From Cryomorpha ignava (GTDB lineage Bacteria; Bacteroidota; Bacteroidia; Flavobacteriales_D; Cryomorphaceae): DNA of 64,000 bases. The first letter of the stretch is position 1. Each line of letters begins with the position of its first letter. Shown here piece by piece: positions 1 to 8,160 of this stretch. Location: positions 1 through 64,000 of the forward strand of contig NZ_JAAGVY010000007.1 in the NCBI RefSeq assembly GCF_010686655.1, given 5' to 3'. A program made the translations under genes and the position numbers. Under the pieces are notes generated by a model. The model made no database searches. It was not told the origin of the DNA and was given only the letters and a program-made list of their open reading frames with translations.

Positions 1-123
1 AAATCCATGGAGGGAGCGGATCGGTTTGCCATTCTAAGATCTATCACCGATACTGCAATCAAAAATGGGCAGAATGTATTAAATTCGCTGCGATGTCTTG
101 CTATTCAAGTAGGTGCTGATTAG
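1..123 (+). CDS. C-terminal 40 residues of a possible transposase (partial)
   Basis: An open frame enters from the left edge and ends at TAG 121-123. The tail contains GADRFAILRSITDTAIKNGQ followed by NVLNSLRCLA. I read this as resembling the end of IS66-like or related transposases, where a short helix with a 'T-x-K-x-G-x-N' pattern closes the protein; this is recall of a pattern, not a search. Only the tail is present, so neither a catalytic DDE triad nor terminal inverted repeats can be seen. It could equally be the end of another helical protein. Confidence 0.4.
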   Translation, partial: KSMEGADRFAILRSITDTAIKNGQNVLNSLRCLAIQVGAD

Positions 124-157
124 TTACTTTTAATCAAATATTGATACAGCTCGACTT

Positions 158-1852
158 TTACTCCCCTACCTCAAAAACAGGCAATCGCTTATGCGTAATC
201 TCGTAATTCTCTGAATTCACATAAATATACTCCAACTGCGCCCTCGCATTTTGGCTAAAGTCGAAATCTGCTTGTCGCTTCGCTTCAAAAGCACGCCTCA
301 GACTTGGATTTCTTTCAAGAATCATTCGCGCCGTTTCATCATACACATAGCTCGAAAAGTATTCTTTTTGTCCGAGTGAAGAATCAAAAAATCCCCAGTT
401 GAAAAAGCTGTCTTCAGCTTCCGGAGTGAGTACTTGAGCCAGATAGCGTCTACTTTCTTGCCCTTTTGTTTTTATGAAATAGTCGCCGGCGTAGAATTGT
501 ACTTTTTGCTTCCGCTTTATTACGCTTGTATTGTAATGCAAACAATGGCCTTCGTAAGGGTAATCAACTGTTTTAAAGCTGTCTATATAAGTTGAAGTGA
601 CTTCGATAAGCGTATCTTGCTTTAGTTTATCGACTTTTATCTGATTCATTTTTAAACGGGTAATTACATCGTCGTAAGCCTGTGGAATAAGAAAAGATTC
701 TGGAAGCTTTGCAACGTCTTGGCCTTCGTGGGTGTGGTAGTAAGGAATATTTTTTCGGTAAGGCTCGTCACGCAGATAAACCAATTGGTAAAGCCCTGTA
801 ACTTCGCTCAAAACAGAATCTGCTTTAAAGCCGGGAAACTCAATAGAATCGGACGAAGAAGTCAATTTCCAGTTGTATTTGAATGATTTCATTTCGGCAG
901 TTCGCGCATCAGCAACCTTTTTCATTTCTACCAGAATATCTCCGCGCGACACCAAAAAAGTGCTCATGGCATTGAGAAAATTAAGCGTTGAAGCTACCCG
1001 CTGATCAAATGGTTTGAGCATGTGCGCTTCAGTAGTAAACGAGATAGTGTTGAATAGCGATGTATAGCCCATGCTGTAACGCGGCAAGTCGGTAAAGGCC
1101 TCAATTCCACCATCGGGAGATTTTCCAAAAACATTTACATAAGGTATCATTTCGTCGCCTTTCTCTTTCATGTTGTTATAGAGAAACGGTTCAAATTCCA
1201 TTTCCAGAAACTTGGCTTGCATCGGGATAAGCTTTTCTGGAAATGAAGAGATCAGAGTAATGTTTGGTTGATAATCGGCTCCATTTGAGGTGTGGGTGTC
1301 AATAAAAACTTCGGGTCTCCATTCCTGAAAAAGGGCCGTAAATGAAAGTGCATTTTTGGAATCACATTTAATAAAGTCGCGGTTTAAGTCCAGATTTTTT
1401 GCGTTTCCGCGAAAGCCATAAGATTCAGGGCCATTCTGATTGGCACGGCTGTGGCTGTTTCTATTTAATGCGCCACCAATATTGTAAACCGGAATAATGC
1501 AGTATACCACATTCTTGTCGGGATTTGCTACTTTTTCTCTCGCGAAAGCAATACTCGCATTTATGCCACAAGGCTCTCCCGGATGTATGCCATTCATAAT
1601 CAGGCAAACCGGCATGTTGCGCTTATCTTTTTCGGTTGGTTTAAAATAGCCGGTGGGGTCTATCACAAACAGGTGTAGCGGTTTTCCCGAATCTGTTGCG
1701 CCACCGGTAAGCAGCTTGCAGACTTTTGGATACGCCGCAGCCAATTCCTGATAGGCGGTAATAACTTCTTTGTATTCGGGAGTAGTGTTTGACTGACCTG
1801 AAGCATACAAGCTTATCAGGCAAAGAATGAAAAAGGATAGATATGTGCGCAC
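158..1852 (-). CDS. Secreted M14-family zinc carboxypeptidase
   Basis: A 564-residue exported metallopeptidase. Residues 1-20 form a signal peptide ending ASGQ. The M14 zinc site is visible as H90-P-G-E93 and H187 (in FIDTHTSNG). The arginine of NLDLNRDF (R158) fits the substrate carboxylate-binding position and E275 (SFTTEAH) fits the catalytic glutamate. The family removes C-terminal amino acids from peptides, here probably in the periplasm or outside the cell. The region after about residue 310 has no motif I recognise. The start is GTG, placed just after a TATCTTTA -7 box, so the leader is very short. It stands alone, transcribed toward the transposase remnant. The M14 assignment is firm; the substrate is unknown. 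Confidence 0.87.
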   Translation of the reverse strand: MRTYLSFFILCLISLYASGQSNTTPEYKEVITAYQELAAAYPKVCKLLTGGATDSGKPLHLFVIDPTGYFKPTEKDKRNMPVCLIMNGIHPGEPCGINASIAFAREKVANPDKNVVYCIIPVYNIGGALNRNSHSRANQNGPESYGFRGNAKNLDLNRDFIKCDSKNALSFTALFQEWRPEVFIDTHTSNGADYQPNITLISSFPEKLIPMQAKFLEMEFEPFLYNNMKEKGDEMIPYVNVFGKSPDGGIEAFTDLPRYSMGYTSLFNTISFTTEAHMLKPFDQRVASTLNFLNAMSTFLVSRGDILVEMKKVADARTAEMKSFKYNWKLTSSSDSIEFPGFKADSVLSEVTGLYQLVYLRDEPYRKNIPYYHTHEGQDVAKLPESFLIPQAYDDVITRLKMNQIKVDKLKQDTLIEVTSTYIDSFKTVDYPYEGHCLHYNTSVIKRKQKVQFYAGDYFIKTKGQESRRYLAQVLTPEAEDSFFNWGFFDSSLGQKEYFSSYVYDETARMILERNPSLRRAFEAKRQADFDFSQNARAQLEYIYVNSENYEITHKRLPVFEVGE

Positions 1853-1861
1853 TTTTTTTCG

Positions 1862-1869
1862 TAAAGATA
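1862..1869 (-). promoter_or_regulatory. Bacteroidota -7 promoter box for the M14 peptidase
   Basis: On the minus strand the sequence reads TATCTTTA, matching the TAnnTTTG -7 consensus at 7 of 8 positions, 9 bp before the GTG start. No convincing -33 TTTG at normal spacing is seen. Confidence 0.5.
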
Positions 1870-1962
1870 GCCGTCACAAATTGGAATTCTGAAATTAACG
1901 AAAACATAACATTAGCGGCCAATTGTTAATAACGAATTAATATTTAATAAATACGCCGGCCT

Positions 1963-1970
1963 TACTTTTG
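1963..1970 (+). promoter_or_regulatory. -7 promoter box (TACTTTTG), near-leaderless
   Basis: An exact TAnnTTTG match that ends 5 nt before the ATG at 1976. With the usual 5-8 nt from -7 box to transcript start, the mRNA would begin at or next to the start codon. Confidence 0.6.
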
Positions 1971-1975
1971 CCACC

Positions 1976-2314
1976 ATGATAAAAACGTTGGTATTGGCTT
2001 TTTCACTTTTGGTTTCTTTAGCTGTGTTGGGCAGCGACCCTGTAAAAGGAACACCGCTTGATACGAGATGCAACTTTTCTGGAAAGGTCTTAGATAAAAC
2101 CAATCTTGAAGCCCTTACCGGAGCAATCATCGAAATTAAGGAATTGGGAACATCTACTTACGCCTCTTTTGATGGTTCTTTTACTTTTCAAAATACACCG
2201 GTAGGAAGATATACCGTAGTAGTAAAGTATGTTGGATATATTGATCAAACATTTACAGATGTTGCGATATCTGGTTCCGCTATAAGCGAAAAGTTTCGAC
2301 TCACTTCTTACTAA
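1976..2314 (+). CDS. Small secreted carboxypeptidase-regulatory-like domain protein
   Basis: A 112-residue protein with an N-terminal signal peptide (roughly residues 1-19) followed by one CarboxypepD_reg-like beta-sandwich. The pattern runs FSGKVLDKTNLEALTGA, a glycine-rich turn, DGSFTF and YTVVVKYVGY. This domain normally sits at the N-terminus of TonB-dependent receptors; here it stands alone with nothing after it. It is probably periplasmic or attached to the outer membrane surface, with unknown partners. The gene is divergent from the M14 peptidase and has its own near-leaderless promoter. There is no catalytic motif, so a structural or binding role is the most that can be said. Confidence 0.75.
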   Translation: MIKTLVLAFSLLVSLAVLGSDPVKGTPLDTRCNFSGKVLDKTNLEALTGAIIEIKELGTSTYASFDGSFTFQNTPVGRYTVVVKYVGYIDQTFTDVAISGSAISEKFRLTSY

Positions 2315-2458
2315 TCTTTACTTTTTACCAGCCTGATTTTTTTACTTACGGGAAATTCACATTTTATTTATTGACTTCTTGAATGCTTCCAATGTTAAGT
2401 TTTGGAATAAATGGTGTTTTTTTATCGTACTAATGTTACGAAATAGTTAAGAAAAGCT

Positions 2459-2466
2459 TATCTTCG
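2459..2466 (+). promoter_or_regulatory. Candidate -7 promoter box (TATCTTCG)
   Basis: TATCTTCG resembles TAnnTTTG with one mismatch, 32 nt upstream of the ATG at 2499. There is no clear -33 element. Confidence 0.4.
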
Positions 2467-2498
2467 TATTAACAAAGACCACGATATAATTTACACAT

Positions 2499-2951
2499 AT
2501 GAAAAAGTTAATATTAATAGCCATCACAATAATATCTGCTGCTGTAGTTAATGCGCAGACAAATAGTTCGTTACAGTCTATTGACGAAATGGACTTAATC
2601 AGTATGAATGATGGTGAATCTAAGTATTACTCAAATAATGGAGATTTTTCAGTAGATGAGGCAGGAAGAGTTTCTGGTCAGGTGCTGACATTTCATGAAA
2701 ATGGAAATCTTGAAGAACAAGGAGCTTTGTTGTTGGGCAAAAAGCAGGGGGGGTGGACAAAGTATTCTGCAGACGGCATTAAAATGAACGAAGCGCATTA
2801 TTCCAATGGGCAAAAGGATGGCGATTGGAAAGTGTGGGACGCTAACGGAATTCTACGAATGGAGCTGAGCTATTACGATGGGAAACGCGTGGGTACATGG
2901 AAATTCTACGATGAATCAGGAAAATTACAATCATCAAAAGATTACAATTAA
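2499..2951 (+). CDS. Exported YwqK/MORN-variant repeat protein
   Basis: A 150-residue protein with a signal peptide ending near VNAQ (residues 1-19). At least four MORN-variant repeats follow, each about 23 residues and centred on F/Y-x-x-x-G, for example TFHENGNLEEQG, KYSADGIKMNEAHY, VWDANGILRMELSY and FYDESGKLQS. Annotation pipelines often call this family a 'YwqK antitoxin', but export and the absence of a toxin neighbour make that unlikely. Such repeats form extended beta-hairpin stacks and probably act as an envelope-associated binding protein. A strong bidirectional terminator follows immediately. Confidence 0.8.
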   Translation: MKKLILIAITIISAAVVNAQTNSSLQSIDEMDLISMNDGESKYYSNNGDFSVDEAGRVSGQVLTFHENGNLEEQGALLLGKKQGGWTKYSADGIKMNEAHYSNGQKDGDWKVWDANGILRMELSYYDGKRVGTWKFYDESGKLQSSKDYN

Positions 2952-2972
2952 TTAAGAACTTTAACGAGAAAT

Positions 2973-3007
2973 AAAAAAAGACCAATCAATTGATTGGTCT
3001 TTTTTTA
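2973..3007. terminator. Bidirectional intrinsic terminator
   Basis: The inverted repeat AGACCAATCA/TGATTGGTCT is flanked by an A-run on the left and a T-run on the right. It lies between two convergent genes and can serve both strands. Confidence 0.9.
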
Positions 3008-3032
3008 TGAATAATAAATAGTACTCTTTCGC

Positions 3033-5942
3033 TTAGAAGGTATAACTGTATCCCAGAGTAAAGGACTGTCCCGGATCAAATCGTGTAAATATTTGATCGT
3101 TTGCCTCGTAAGATTTAAACACCTCTTCTCTTTCTGACCCCAGTATATTTGAGACTTTTAGAGAGATTTGCATCCGCTCATCCTTGCCAAATTTCTTGCT
3201 CGTATTCATGTTTAAGCTGTGAAACGGAACGCTGAAAATATCAGGTCTGTCAACAATACCTACGTAAATTAGGGTTGAAGATTGTACATTGTAGTATAAG
3301 CCGACTTGTAAGTTTTTTGCAAACCCTTCATCGGCACCATTGTAGGCTATTCCGGCATTCACAATAAGTGGAGCCTGACCTGCCATTGCGCGATAGTCTC
3401 CTATTGATTGTCCGGTACGGGCATTAGCATCCCTGCTTTCTTTTTCAGTAGAACTATATTTTATCCGCGATACAGTACCGGTAATATTGGTGTTGAAACT
3501 AAATTTCTCCAGCGTTTCGCTTATAAAACTTAAAGGTGAACGAAATTCCAATTCTAAACCGTAAACCTGGCCATCGCCCACATTGCGCGGTTGAAAAGCA
3601 CCAGCCTGAGTTGCAAATTGTATGATTTCTATGGGGTTGATAAAGTATTTATAGAAAACTCCAAATGAAACTGTACTGGATAGCGTAGGGAAGGTTTCCC
3701 ACCGAAGGTCAAGGTTATGTACGTCCGTGCTCTCTAGATTTCCATCCCAGTACTCCACGCCTTCTCCATCATTTGCTGCGTCGTTAGCATCGCGGTGGAG
3801 CCCTCCTATAAAAGTTCTTCCGGTTAGAGGGTCATATATTTCTGCGTAAGATAATTCCTTTAAGGATGGTCTGGCAATGGTTTGTGTATAGCTGAATCTA
3901 AGGTTTTGATTTTCTGTTATCGCGTAGGCCATATTTAAAGACGGGAATAGGTTTACCGACTTCAGCACTTCATCATCATCTAGCACATTGGTTCCAAGTT
4001 GATCCTGTCCTGTATAGCGTTGTACATAGTTTTCGAAACGAAGGCCGGCAGTAGCTTTAAGCACGCCAAATAGTTTGAAGTCGAGTGAAGCATATCCGGC
4101 TGAGTTAAATACTCTTGCGTTAAACAGGTTTGGATTGGTTGGGAGGAATATGGCATCAATTGTTGTACCTCTACTCACATCATCGCCGTAAGGCCAGAGG
4201 TTTTCTTCAGCAAAAAGTTCGTCTGGATCACCTGTTAGTTCCAGGTTTCTTACGTTAACGTTAAAGCTGCGAATATTATAGTCGCGCTCTTTATAGGTAT
4301 AGCTTCCGCCAAAACTTATTTTTGCGTCATCACCAAAAAGTTGAATCTCTTTGCTGGCTCCCGCTTTGGAGGCGACATTTAATTCCTCTAAGTCTCGCCA
4401 AATACGTTGTGGAAAACCAGCTTCGGTGCCAATAACAAAGTCATTATTACGGAGTTCATATCGCGTAAAGCGAATATCGGGATCGTCCATTTTTGATATG
4501 GTCGGAGAAATTCCCCAATCTACACTCCACTTTGAGTCAGTAAAGTAATGCTCACCGCCTATTAGAAAGTTGGTCATGGAGCGCTGGCTGTATTCTAGAT
4601 TGTGCTGATATCCATTAAAGATTGCTCCCTGATCTGAGTTGAGATAATCAAAAATACCCGCTTTTGACTCTCCGTTTTGTATGTGAAGAAGGTTAAGCTT
4701 AATTTTTGATTTGGCTGTTTTTATCGCAAAACCGGCCATTCCGCTTAGCAACACGTTATTCACTCCATAGCTACCTGTTTGGAGCTCACGCACCTCCATT
4801 TCATTAATATCGGGGTTGGCTAGCAAGCCATACCTTCCGTATTCTACATCTTCAAAATAAGACGTTTCGTTTTTATATGACAGAATGAAATTATATCCCA
4901 TCGTATATTTTTCGCCTAGCTTTTTCTGATTTCCATAATTAAAGCCAAAACCATAATCCATAAAGCTTTGCTTTTGAAAAGCGGCTAGATCTGGAGTGAA
5001 GGAGGCTAGAATTTCTTTGTACCGTGTTCCTGTTGCTCCACTAGGGTTTCTTAAAGCATCTGTAAATTGGGGGATGTTATCGGTTGCAGGAATTTCCCGA
5101 AGGCCATCATCGAATCCGAGGATATCAGTGCTGCTTCCATTGTAGGTCAAATAATTATCATTGAAGTGAAAGCTCGGGTTGTAACCCAGGCTCACCGAAA
5201 CATTCCCTTGCTCTTCTTCGGGAAATTCTTTCGTTGAAATGTTGATTGCCCCTCCGGTAAAGTCTGCAGGCAGCGACGCAATAAAAGTCTTATTTACCAC
5301 GATGTTGTCAAGAACACTTGTAGGAAATAAATCCATTTGAATGGTATTTCTGTCCGGATCAAGACCCGGAATATCAAATCCATTCAAGAGGGTTTTCGTA
5401 TATCTGTCGCTAAGACCTCGCACATAGATATATTTTCCACCTTCGACAGATACTCCCGGTACGCGTTTTACAGAAGCGGCAGCATCCGAATCGCCTATTT
5501 TTTTGAAGTTGGCAGAAGAAATAGCATCTATCATATTTGCCGATTTCTTCTTCAACGTCATCATGGCCGTTTCGTTGTCTCGTGCCATCGTGGCAGATAT
5601 CACAACTTCCTGAAGCTCTTCAGAGTCAGTTTCCATCTGAACACTGCCAAGGTTCGTAACCTCTCCTGAATTTACCTCAATACCCTGTATGAGTTGTGAT
5701 TCAAAAGAAATGAAAGAAAACCTAATATTATAGCTACCTGATTCCAGGCTGAGGTCGAATTTTCCGTCAAGGTCAGAAACGGTACCTATGGTGGTTCCAT
5801 CAATAAAAACATTTACTCCTGGCAGGGTTTCTCCTGTCTCTCCATCTATGACGGTACCTCTTACATTCCCCGTCTGCGCTGCTGCTGCTGCTAATGATAT
5901 ACAAGCTACCATTAAAGTGAGTAAGTATTGAAATTTTCTCAT
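3033..5942 (-). CDS. TonB-dependent outer-membrane receptor with N-terminal carboxypeptidase-regulatory domain
   Basis: A 969-residue protein: signal peptide (1-22, ending AAAAAQ), CarboxypepD_reg-like domain (about 25-110, with VRGTVIDGETGETLPGVNV and SDLDGKFDL), then a plug domain with VPGVSVEGGKYIYVRG and the loop after NGFDIPG, and a long 22-strand-type barrel ending in an aromatic residue (YSYTF). It imports a ligand across the outer membrane using TonB energy. It lies downstream of, and co-oriented with, a beta-helix lipoprotein, with a long hairpin between them, and the pair is divergent from a PhoB/PhoR-like system. Phosphate- or organophosphate-related uptake is therefore a reasonable inference, but nothing in the receptor itself names the substrate. 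Confidence 0.9.
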   Translation of the reverse strand: MRKFQYLLTLMVACISLAAAAAQTGNVRGTVIDGETGETLPGVNVFIDGTTIGTVSDLDGKFDLSLESGSYNIRFSFISFESQLIQGIEVNSGEVTNLGSVQMETDSEELQEVVISATMARDNETAMMTLKKKSANMIDAISSANFKKIGDSDAAASVKRVPGVSVEGGKYIYVRGLSDRYTKTLLNGFDIPGLDPDRNTIQMDLFPTSVLDNIVVNKTFIASLPADFTGGAINISTKEFPEEEQGNVSVSLGYNPSFHFNDNYLTYNGSSTDILGFDDGLREIPATDNIPQFTDALRNPSGATGTRYKEILASFTPDLAAFQKQSFMDYGFGFNYGNQKKLGEKYTMGYNFILSYKNETSYFEDVEYGRYGLLANPDINEMEVRELQTGSYGVNNVLLSGMAGFAIKTAKSKIKLNLLHIQNGESKAGIFDYLNSDQGAIFNGYQHNLEYSQRSMTNFLIGGEHYFTDSKWSVDWGISPTISKMDDPDIRFTRYELRNNDFVIGTEAGFPQRIWRDLEELNVASKAGASKEIQLFGDDAKISFGGSYTYKERDYNIRSFNVNVRNLELTGDPDELFAEENLWPYGDDVSRGTTIDAIFLPTNPNLFNARVFNSAGYASLDFKLFGVLKATAGLRFENYVQRYTGQDQLGTNVLDDDEVLKSVNLFPSLNMAYAITENQNLRFSYTQTIARPSLKELSYAEIYDPLTGRTFIGGLHRDANDAANDGEGVEYWDGNLESTDVHNLDLRWETFPTLSSTVSFGVFYKYFINPIEIIQFATQAGAFQPRNVGDGQVYGLELEFRSPLSFISETLEKFSFNTNITGTVSRIKYSSTEKESRDANARTGQSIGDYRAMAGQAPLIVNAGIAYNGADEGFAKNLQVGLYYNVQSSTLIYVGIVDRPDIFSVPFHSLNMNTSKKFGKDERMQISLKVSNILGSEREEVFKSYEANDQIFTRFDPGQSFTLGYSYTF

Positions 5943-5973
5943 TTGGCTTTATGAAAAGTTATAAAAATTGAAG

Positions 5974-6007
5974 AAACTCGCACTCCTCTTGTGAGGTGTG
6001 CGAGTTT
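5974..6007 (-). terminator. Strong intercistronic hairpin (attenuator or terminator)
   Basis: A perfect 10-bp outer stem (AAACTCGCAC / GTGCGAGTTT) encloses an inner CCTC-ttgt-GAGG stem. On the minus strand it follows the lipoprotein gene and precedes the receptor gene. The T-run is weak (TTCTTCAATTTTT), so partial readthrough or mRNA processing is as likely as full termination. Confidence 0.65.
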
Positions 6008-6034
6008 AAAAAATATTAAATGTGTTTTTATTTA

Positions 6035-7234
6035 TTACAATCCTAAATCTGAAAGACTACCAGATGCTGAAGCCCAAGTCCATCCTGTAAATTCGGTAGC
6101 ATTAGCTCCTACAGTGTTTTGTAGTTCAGGCACATTCGTAACAAATACATGGCTTCCACCTACAAAGAAATCTGTAATATTCTGATCTACTGGGATTGTA
6201 GCTTCAATGTCAGCAAATACTCCATATCCACCTTCAGCTTCAACGGGTAGTTGATCGAAATCCTGATTTTCAGATAATCCAAAGAAATAGATATTGTTCA
6301 TTGTTACTCTTGAGTTGTCGTCAAGATCTACAAGTCCGTCAGCGCCACCGGCGTATACTGTACCATTAATGATTGTGTGCTCGTCTTCAAAGGTTCCCTC
6401 AGGTCCGTCAAGCTCAAAGCATTCATCACCAGCATTTATAACGATGAAGTTATCTAGTGTACCACCCCAGCTTTGGTCAGTATCAATGGCATCGTCACCA
6501 GCATTCCATACAAGCGCGTTAGTTACATTTACGTTTCCGCCAAACCATTCGATCCCATCATCTTGATTGGCAACAATTTCGATATATTCAATGATTGTTC
6601 CGTTTCCAACACCACCAAGGGTTAAACCGTTTATCTCATTTCCTTCTCCGATGTTCGAACCTCCGTGACGGATAGAAACATAACGGAGAATACCACTATT
6701 GTCAGCCGGATTATTACCTCCATAAAGACCATTTTGGTCTGAAGGTGGAATACCTTCAATCTGCACCGCATCAGCATCAGCTGAAATTGGCGCATTTCCA
6801 AGAATAATAACACCACCCCAAAGGCCGTTTAGGTCTGGGTCAAGATTTGGACTTGCGATTTCACCGGGTTCAATTTCATCAGCAATAGTCGTAAAAATAA
6901 TTGGCTGTGTTTCTGTACCTTGAGCATCAATTTTTGCTCCTCGCGCTATTAAAAGAGCAGTTGCATTTGCTCCAGTCCCAGCCTCACCTTTTATTACAAC
7001 ACCGGGCTGAATAATTAATGTATTACCAGATGTAACAGCAATACGGTTTGTGAGGATGTAAGTATTACCCGTTTCCCAAGTTGTATTTGTCGTGATGTTT
7101 TCTGAAACTTCAAACTGACTTGTTGGAGTTGGCGTGGGTGTTGGTGTTTCTTCATCGTCGGTACATGAAGTCAATGTAACAGCTCCAATAGCTAAGATAA
7201 AAGTCGCATTTCTAATTTTGTTGATTGTGTTCAT
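6035..7234 (-). CDS. Surface lipoprotein with parallel beta-helix-like repeats
   Basis: A 399-residue lipoprotein. The lipobox TLTSC places the lipidated cysteine at C24, followed by an acidic DDEE and a Thr/Pro-rich linker (TPTPTPTPT). The body is rich in N, G, D and T with repeated 'G-x-x-I/V-x-x-I-x-I' steps such as GNTLIIQPGVVIKGEAG and WGGVIILGNAP, as in right-handed beta-helix proteins. Automated annotation sometimes mislabels this type as a transporter, but there are no membrane spans beyond the signal. It sits upstream of the TonB receptor and likely works with it at the cell surface in capturing or processing a ligand. It is divergent from the PhoB/PhoR-like genes. Function beyond the pairing is inferred. 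Confidence 0.8.
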   Translation of the reverse strand: MNTINKIRNATFILAIGAVTLTSCTDDEETPTPTPTPTSQFEVSENITTNTTWETGNTYILTNRIAVTSGNTLIIQPGVVIKGEAGTGANATALLIARGAKIDAQGTETQPIIFTTIADEIEPGEIASPNLDPDLNGLWGGVIILGNAPISADADAVQIEGIPPSDQNGLYGGNNPADNSGILRYVSIRHGGSNIGEGNEINGLTLGGVGNGTIIEYIEIVANQDDGIEWFGGNVNVTNALVWNAGDDAIDTDQSWGGTLDNFIVINAGDECFELDGPEGTFEDEHTIINGTVYAGGADGLVDLDDNSRVTMNNIYFFGLSENQDFDQLPVEAEGGYGVFADIEATIPVDQNITDFFVGGSHVFVTNVPELQNTVGANATEFTGWTWASASGSLSDLGL

Positions 7235-7289
7235 TTTCGTGCAATGTTTTTTGTTCTTGTTCTTAAATTTTATTTTCTGAATTGCGGTG

Positions 7290-7297
7290 CAAAGAAA
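7290..7297 (-). promoter_or_regulatory. -7 promoter box (TTTCTTTG) for the lipoprotein gene
   Basis: On the minus strand the sequence reads TTTCTTTGCAC, one mismatch from TAnnTTTG and followed by the common GCAC extension. It is about 56 nt upstream of the ATG. Confidence 0.45.
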
Positions 7298-7414
7298 TGG
7301 CCATTAAGTGATGTTGATGTAAACTTGTTTTTATGGTTGTGTTATTATGTGGTAAGGTATATGTTAAGCAATCTTGAAATTCGCTAAGCTTTGGTATATT
7401 TGACTTTATTTAGA

Positions 7415-7428
7415 GTTAACCGTTAAGT
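7415..7428. promoter_or_regulatory. Tandem GTTAACC/GTTAAGT direct repeat, possible regulator site
   Basis: Two adjacent 7-mers share GTTAA. They lie 24 nt upstream of the -7 box of the response-regulator gene, where the -33 element would normally be, and a third GTTAAG lies near 7362. OmpR/PhoB-type regulators bind tandem direct repeats in this position. The assignment to this regulator is inference. Confidence 0.3.
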
Positions 7429-7452
7429 AACATCCCATTAGTATTTAAGGCA

Positions 7453-7460
7453 TAATTTTG
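7453..7460 (+). promoter_or_regulatory. -7 promoter box (TAATTTTG) for the two-component operon
   Basis: An exact TAnnTTTG match 22 nt upstream of the TTG start at 7483. No -33 TTTG is present, which would fit an activator-dependent promoter. Confidence 0.5.
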
Positions 7461-7482
7461 TGCCGGACAAAACAATAGATAG

Positions 7483-8160
7483 TTGAGAAAAGAAAAAATA
7501 TTACTCGTGGATGACGAGCCGGACATTATCGATTTGATTTCGTACAATCTCGAAAAAGAAGGGTATGCCATTGAAACGGCTACAAACGGTCGCGATGCGA
7601 TTGCTATTGCCAAAGAATTTTTGCCCGATTTAATCTTGCTCGACGTAATGATGCCCGAAATGGATGGGATGGAAACTTGCGTTGAAATGCGCACTACAGA
7701 TTCGCTAAAGCACACAATAATCGCTTTTCTAACTGCAAGGGGCGAAGATTATTCGCAAATAGCCGGATTTGATGCGGGTGCCGATGATTATATTCCAAAA
7801 CCTATTAAGCCGCGGGTACTCATTTCACGTATTCAGGCACTCCTTCGCCGTAAAGGCAATGCTGCTGCTGATGAGGCAGCCACTGAAATTAATGGGTTGA
7901 AAATCGACAAGGAAAAATATTTGGTTACACTCAATGGCAATGATATGAGCTTGCCGAAAAAGGAATTTGAATTACTTGCACTCCTATTGAGTAAACCCGG
8001 TCGTGTTTTTACCCGAGAAGAGATTTTTACCGCGGTGTGGGGCGACGATGTAGTTGGCGACAGAACCATTGATGTGCATATTAGAAAGCTTCGCGAAAAA
8101 CTGGGCAATGAACATATCTCAACAATAAAAGGAGTAGGTTATAAGATTGAGACCAGATGA
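7483..8160 (+). CDS. PhoB/OmpR-family DNA-binding response regulator
   Basis: A 225-residue regulator. The receiver domain (1-118) has the acidic pair D10-D11, phosphoacceptor D54 (LLDVMMPE), T84 and K106 (PKPIKP). The C-terminal winged helix (about 130-225) ends with the typical RTIDVHIRKLREKLG and GVGYKIE. The start is TTG: an in-frame TAG lies directly upstream and no earlier ATG exists. It overlaps the kinase gene by 4 bp (ATGA), so the two are translationally coupled. It is divergent from the lipoprotein/TonB pair, which it may control. A phosphate-starvation role is suggested by sequence style and context, not proven. Confidence 0.9.
   Translation: MRKEKILLVDDEPDIIDLISYNLEKEGYAIETATNGRDAIAIAKEFLPDLILLDVMMPEMDGMETCVEMRTTDSLKHTIIAFLTARGEDYSQIAGFDAGADDYIPKPIKPRVLISRIQALLRRKGNAAADEAATEINGLKIDKEKYLVTLNGNDMSLPKKEFELLALLLSKPGRVFTREEIFTAVWGDDVVGDRTIDVHIRKLREKLGNEHISTIKGVGYKIETR

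Noticed and set aside
2499-2951. YwqK antitoxin of a toxin-antitoxin pair
   Set aside because: It is exported and has no toxin partner; the name comes from the repeat family only.
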